From positions 1 through 46,109 of the forward strand of contig JAMJQL010000177.1 in NCBI GenBank assembly GCA_023554245.1: DNA of 46,109 nucleotides. Direction: 5' to 3'. Numbering within the stretch: the stretch's first letter is position 1; every line of letters starts with the position of its first letter. Shown piece after piece: positions 42,973-46,109 of this stretch. This DNA comes from Gemmatimonadota bacterium (GTDB lineage: Bacteria > Gemmatimonadota > Gemmatimonadetes > Palauibacterales > Palauibacteraceae). Position numbers and translations under genes: made by a program. The notes under the pieces are model-generated. The model worked only from the letters and a program-made list of their open reading frames with translations. It made no database searches and was not told the DNA's origin.

Positions 42973-44882
42973 TCGCGCAGCATCTCCTCGAGGAGTTGCC
43001 CGGCGATCCGCATGAAATCGTGCTCGGTGACGATCCCGATCAATCGGTCGTCCTGCACGACGGGCAGGCAGGAGATCCGGTGCTTTCTCATCCGGTCTAT
43101 GGCCTCGAGTGTTGTCGTCTCGGGTCCCACAGTTACCAGTTCACGGGCCATCACCCGGCTGACGGGAATCGGACCGTCGTCCCTGCCGGCTTCGTCTCCC
43201 GCCAGAAAGCGCAGCAATGGCCTGTGGGACACCAGTCCGACGAGCCGGTGCTCGTTGTCCTCTACCGGAACGTGGTGGATCCGGTGCCAATCCATGAGAT
43301 TTGCGACCAGGTCGATCGGCTCATCCTCGCGGACGGTCAGGAGGTCGGTGGACATGTACTGCTCCACCCGCAGATAGCTCGGCTTCCATCCGCCCGCCTC
43401 GGTCAGCGAGGCCCTGCGCCACTCGTGCACCGGAATCTGGTCCGTCTGTCGCGCCACCGTTGCGGCGACGAGCGCCGCCATGCGCTCCTCGGGCGAGCCC
43501 TGATCCTGCATCCCGGTCAGGGAGCCGAGCATCCAGGCTGCACCCGTCTGACGGGACTCGACTCTGTGCCGAATCGTCTCCAGGTAGCGTGAAATGTCGG
43601 CTTCGTCGATCCCGCCGGCCCGGAGCCCCCGCTCCGAAACGGGGATCAGTTGCGTCAGGATCAGTTCCTGAGCGGTCCACGTGCGCCCGCCGAACCACTC
43701 CAGCTGGGCGTCGATACCGTGGCGCGCGGCAGCGACGAAGTTGGTGCGCACGGCATCGAACGCGATCTCGTCCCTCACATCGTCGACCTCGTTGGCCAGG
43801 GCGCTCACGAGACCGAACCAGAAGGCGGCGTTCGCGACCTCGTCCAGCACGGTGGGACCTGCGGGCAGGACCCTGTTCTCGATGCGAAGGTGCGCTATCC
43901 CATCGTTGACGCCGTAGCAGGCGCGATTCCATCGATACACGGTGCTGTTGAAGAGCTGCAGCGCTTTCAGTTTAGGCGCCCGGCCACTCGCCATCTCGGA
44001 GAGTGGATCCTCGTCGATAGCCTTGCCGAGCAGGACCTTGAACCGGGAGATATCCTCCTTGAATATCTCGAGGACCGAGTCATCCACCCACTTCCGACCG
44101 AAACTGACGCGGGGCTCCAGCTCGCGCATGTCGGCTATCGACTGGCGCGTATCGATCGACTGCTGGAACACGGCGATGCGCGTCTCGTGCCACAGGCGTC
44201 GGCCCAGCATCAGCGGCGAATTCACGGCGGCAGCGAGCACCGGGGCCGATACGGCCAGGGCGATGTTGTAGAGCCGGGCAAACTCCTCCGGGCCGGTCTG
44301 AAAGTGGACCTGGAAACTCGCGTTGGCTGCCTCGAGCATGACCGAGTCGTGCGTCACTCGAAGCTCGTCGGTGCCCTTGATCTGCATGGTATACGGTCCG
44401 CCGCGCAGGCGCGTGAGCGCCTCGTTGAGCGCGTAGTATCGCTCGGCGGGGATCATGTTCTGCAGTGACAGGTCCGACTTGCGCAGCGTGGGAAGAATGC
44501 CGGTCAGTACGGCTCGCGCCCCCAGGTCCTGCGCCTGCGCGTCGATCGCGGCCAGGATCCCGTGCAGCCGGGTCTCGATCGTGGACAGGCAGTTTCCACC
44601 GAAGATGAGCGGGCGGAGATTGCACTCCAGATTGAATCGGCCGATCTCGGTGGTTACGCGCGGATCATCGAGCTTCTCGAGGAGTTCGAGTGCTATCGGG
44701 GCGGGCCGCCATTCCTGGTCTACCAGGAAGAGCTCCTGCTCCAGTCCGATGCGCCGGACACCGCGCTCGATCATCTCGCCGGCAAGCAGCGCCTCGAGAG
44801 CTCGCACGTCGCGGAGCAGCGCCTGCGTGAACACGCGGAGCTCCGCTCCCTCCAGTTCGAGCCGGGTTTCCTTCTGGCCCAA
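42969..44882 (-). CDS. GCS2-type glutamate-cysteine-ligase-like enzyme fused to two CBS domains
   Basis: A 637-aa fusion. The first about 500 residues resemble GCS2-type carboxylate-amine ligases: RRIGLEQELFLVD (the ATP/Mg Glu-x-Glu), TEIGRFNLECNLRP, GTDELRVTHDSVMLEAANAS, SPLMLGRRLWHETRIAVFQQ, HLRIENRVLPAGPT. It should join glutamate or a related acid to an amine using ATP. The C-terminus holds a CBS pair (about 506-560 and 575-627: YMSTDLLTVRE, HHVPVEDNEHRLVGLVSHR, VMARELVTVGPETT, ISCLPVVQDDRLIGIVTEHD), which usually binds adenine nucleotides and controls the partner domain. TTG 44882 is chosen for its GAGGAGG six bases upstream; an in-frame TTG 44948 lacks one. It overlaps the hydrolase gene. 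Confidence 0.85.
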   Translation of the reverse strand: MGQKETRLELEGAELRVFTQALLRDVRALEALLAGEMIERGVRRIGLEQELFLVDQEWRPAPIALELLEKLDDPRVTTEIGRFNLECNLRPLIFGGNCLSTIETRLHGILAAIDAQAQDLGARAVLTGILPTLRKSDLSLQNMIPAERYYALNEALTRLRGGPYTMQIKGTDELRVTHDSVMLEAANASFQVHFQTGPEEFARLYNIALAVSAPVLAAAVNSPLMLGRRLWHETRIAVFQQSIDTRQSIADMRELEPRVSFGRKWVDDSVLEIFKEDISRFKVLLGKAIDEDPLSEMASGRAPKLKALQLFNSTVYRWNRACYGVNDGIAHLRIENRVLPAGPTVLDEVANAAFWFGLVSALANEVDDVRDEIAFDAVRTNFVAAARHGIDAQLEWFGGRTWTAQELILTQLIPVSERGLRAGGIDEADISRYLETIRHRVESRQTGAAWMLGSLTGMQDQGSPEERMAALVAATVARQTDQIPVHEWRRASLTEAGGWKPSYLRVEQYMSTDLLTVREDEPIDLVANLMDWHRIHHVPVEDNEHRLVGLVSHRPLLRFLAGDEAGRDDGPIPVSRVMARELVTVGPETTTLEAIDRMRKHRISCLPVVQDDRLIGIVTEHDFMRIAGQLLEEMLRE

Positions 44883-44960
44883 TGGCGACCTCCTCGGACG
44901 GCGCCTCCGACCGGGGCCTGATTGCGCTCCGATCGTTCGACCACACAAAGTCGCCGCGGT

Positions 44961-45179
44961 TCAAGGGGGAGACAAGTCGGCCGGCCGTTCGGACGGTTGG
45001 TGTCTTACGAAATACCAGCCGTCTCCTTCCTCCTCCGGAGGGTCCGATGGATCCGGAACCTGCGCCGGCGGCAATGGTTCGACAGTCGCATCGTGGCGGA
45101 AGAAAACCAACGCGAACAGAACGACCGCGACTGCGATCGATCCTGCGAAGATCGGCACGAGCAGTTCTTCCGGACTCAC
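44961..45179 (-). CDS. Small single-helix membrane protein of unknown function
   Basis: A 72-aa protein. After SPEELLVP comes one membrane helix (about residues 9-28: IFAGSIAVAVVLFALVFF), then a Pro/Glu/Asp-rich cytosolic or periplasmic tail with PPEEEGDGWYFVRHQPSE. GTG 45179 overlaps the stop of the receiver-like gene by four bases, which argues it is a real translated gene and a likely partner of that protein. I do not recognise a family. Confidence 0.6.
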   Translation of the reverse strand: MSPEELLVPIFAGSIAVAVVLFALVFFRHDATVEPLPPAQVPDPSDPPEEEGDGWYFVRHQPSERPADLSPP

Positions 45180-46027
45180 GATTCGGTTTCTCTCTCTTCC
45201 GTTTGGTCGCTAAGGAGAGATCGTATTCGCTCCGACTGAGCGGGAGCGGCGAGAATCTCGGCAGACAGGGGCACCTGGCCGCCGACTTCCGCGAATCGAG
45301 TGCGAAGACGCTGCAGGAAGGACTCGGCCTGTTGTGCGCGAGCGCTCTGCAGGAGAACACCCCAGCCGCGTCGCATGGGACCGACCAGGTCTCCGTCATT
45401 GGCGCGCGTGTTGGAGAACAGCAGCAATCCGATCTCCTCCTCGAGCGGAGACTCGATATTCAGCAGCGTAAAGTGATCCAGTGTCTGGCTGATGAGTCTC
45501 TCCGTCACCATCGAACGAAACGAATCGGCGTCCAGGGGACCCTGTGTGGGCTCCGGGCGGGGATCATGGTCGCCGGCCATGGAACGAGGTGATTGGGATG
45601 CCCGGCGGAACCTGGACTCGAGCTCGCGGAGGTCGACGCCGCCGGACAGTACGTCGTCGAATCCCGAATCGAGCGCTCGTGCCGCGTCCGCGGCGCGGAG
45701 CGAATCATCCGAGATCAGCAGCATTACGGTGTGCGCGAACTCGCGCACGTGGCGCCCGGTATCGATCGCCTCTTCGATCCGCTCTCGATCGGCGTAGATG
45801 CAGAGAGATCCGAATCCACCGGCCCGGATCTGTCCGATGCACTCGCGAGCGTCGCGTACCGACTCGACCGAATAGCCTTGATCGATCCAGCCGGCCAGGT
45901 CCTGCGGCACCTGGTCGGCCAGGTTCAGCAGCAGCAGCCTGTCCGAATCAGGCCGCTCGGGCCGTCGTCTCTCGGTCTTCCCGGAGGGACGAATGAGTCC
46001 GAGCCCCGGAGCGAGCTCCAGTGTCAC
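45176..46027 (-). CDS. Pseudo-receiver plus degenerate GGDEF-like protein
   Basis: A 283-aa protein with no signal peptide. Residues about 28-145 have the strand-helix rhythm of a response-regulator receiver (LLLLNLADQVPQDL, TVMLLISDDSLRAADAARAL, GFDDVLSGGVDLRELESRFR) but lack a clear phospho-acceptor Asp setting and have SGG where the conserved Lys would be. Residues about 165-265 fit a GGDEF fold (ADSFRSMVTERLI, HFTLLNIESPLEEEIG, RANDGDLVGPMRRGWGVLLQ, AESFLQRLRTRFAEV), yet the GGDEF loop itself is absent (MRRGWGVLL). It should therefore not make cyclic di-GMP and may act as a binding or scaffold protein. GTG 46027 has GAAGGA just upstream. Confidence 0.68.
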   Translation of the reverse strand: MTLELAPGLGLIRPSGKTERRRPERPDSDRLLLLNLADQVPQDLAGWIDQGYSVESVRDARECIGQIRAGGFGSLCIYADRERIEEAIDTGRHVREFAHTVMLLISDDSLRAADAARALDSGFDDVLSGGVDLRELESRFRRASQSPRSMAGDHDPRPEPTQGPLDADSFRSMVTERLISQTLDHFTLLNIESPLEEEIGLLLFSNTRANDGDLVGPMRRGWGVLLQSARAQQAESFLQRLRTRFAEVGGQVPLSAEILAAPAQSERIRSLLSDQTEERETES

Positions 46028-46051
46028 CGGTCCTTCGGACGACCTCGGTGG

Positions 46052-46109
46052 TTAGAGACGTACGACTTCGATTTCGTGCATGCCGCTGGGATCTCTGGCC
46101 ATCTGGAAC
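46052..46109 (-). CDS. C-terminal end of an unidentified gene (cut by window edge)
   Basis: Eighteen codons and a TAA (46052-46054) read into the window on the minus strand, ending MHEIEVVRL. The frame is open to the edge and the next gene begins 24 bases after its stop in the same direction, so it is probably the upstream member of the same operon. Too short to identify. Confidence 0.45.
   Translation of the reverse strand, partial: FQMARDPSGMHEIEVVRL

Noticed and set aside
1-46109. CRISPR arrays, tRNA or rRNA genes, insertion sequences, prophage or defence genes
   Set aside because: No regularly spaced repeats, cloverleaf-like stretches, transposase or integrase motifs were seen; radC here sits with housekeeping genes and not in a mobile island.

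Overview
The window is GC-rich, densely packed chromosomal DNA from a diderm (outer-membrane) bacterium. The envelope gene set includes Tol-Pal, LptD, LolA and a TonB-dependent receptor with an N-terminal carboxypeptidase-regulatory-like domain. Together with a SpoIID-like protein, a DUF4321-like membrane protein, long TPR proteins and -10 boxes of TAnnTT(G) type, this points to the FCB side of the tree, most likely Gemmatimonadota. That assignment is inference from gene content; no rRNA or other direct marker is present. I see no tRNA, rRNA, insertion sequence, CRISPR array or integrase. Almost everything is housekeeping, and many neighbouring genes overlap by 1-7 bases (ATGA or GTGA junctions), so translational coupling is common.

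Left part (1-10231): a TonB-dependent receptor runs off the left edge on the minus strand and is divergent from radC and a bifunctional (p)ppGpp synthetase/hydrolase. A small lipoprotein gene (minus) converges on rel and shares a control region, with two palindromes 30 bp apart, with uvrB. uvrB begins a coupled set uvrB-tsaE-tsaB-rimI (DNA repair, tRNA t6A synthesis, N-terminal acetylation).

Centre (10228-30203): ssb and a LysM protein; a sugar-nucleotide epimerase; a complete tolQRAB-pal-cpoB cluster with a good internal promoter before pal; nrdR-tatC-lptD; a long TPR protein; a polyprenyl diphosphate synthase with a DUF4321-like gene and tatA. A perfect 11-bp hairpin separates tatA from the convergent ppiD. 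ppiD is divergent from a second TPR protein.

Right-centre (28857-41780): TPR-aroQ-Xaa-Pro peptidase-efp-accB-accC-ftsK-lolA-rimO-spoIID, then a small beta-barrel protein and a Gfo/Idh/MocA-type oxidoreductase whose usual catalytic residues are altered.

Right end (41794-46109, minus strand): the least ordinary section. A GCS2-type carboxylate-amine ligase fused to two CBS domains overlaps an aspartoacylase/succinylglutamate-desuccinylase-like zinc hydrolase, which looks like a make/break pair for a small amide metabolite. Upstream of it a one-helix membrane protein overlaps a protein with a pseudo-receiver domain and a degenerate GGDEF-like domain. The last 18 codons of another gene lie at the edge.

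Across the window, nine candidate promoters share one layout (TTGnC-like -35, 17-18 bp spacer, TAnnTTG or TATnAT -10), which may reflect this lineage's main sigma factor.
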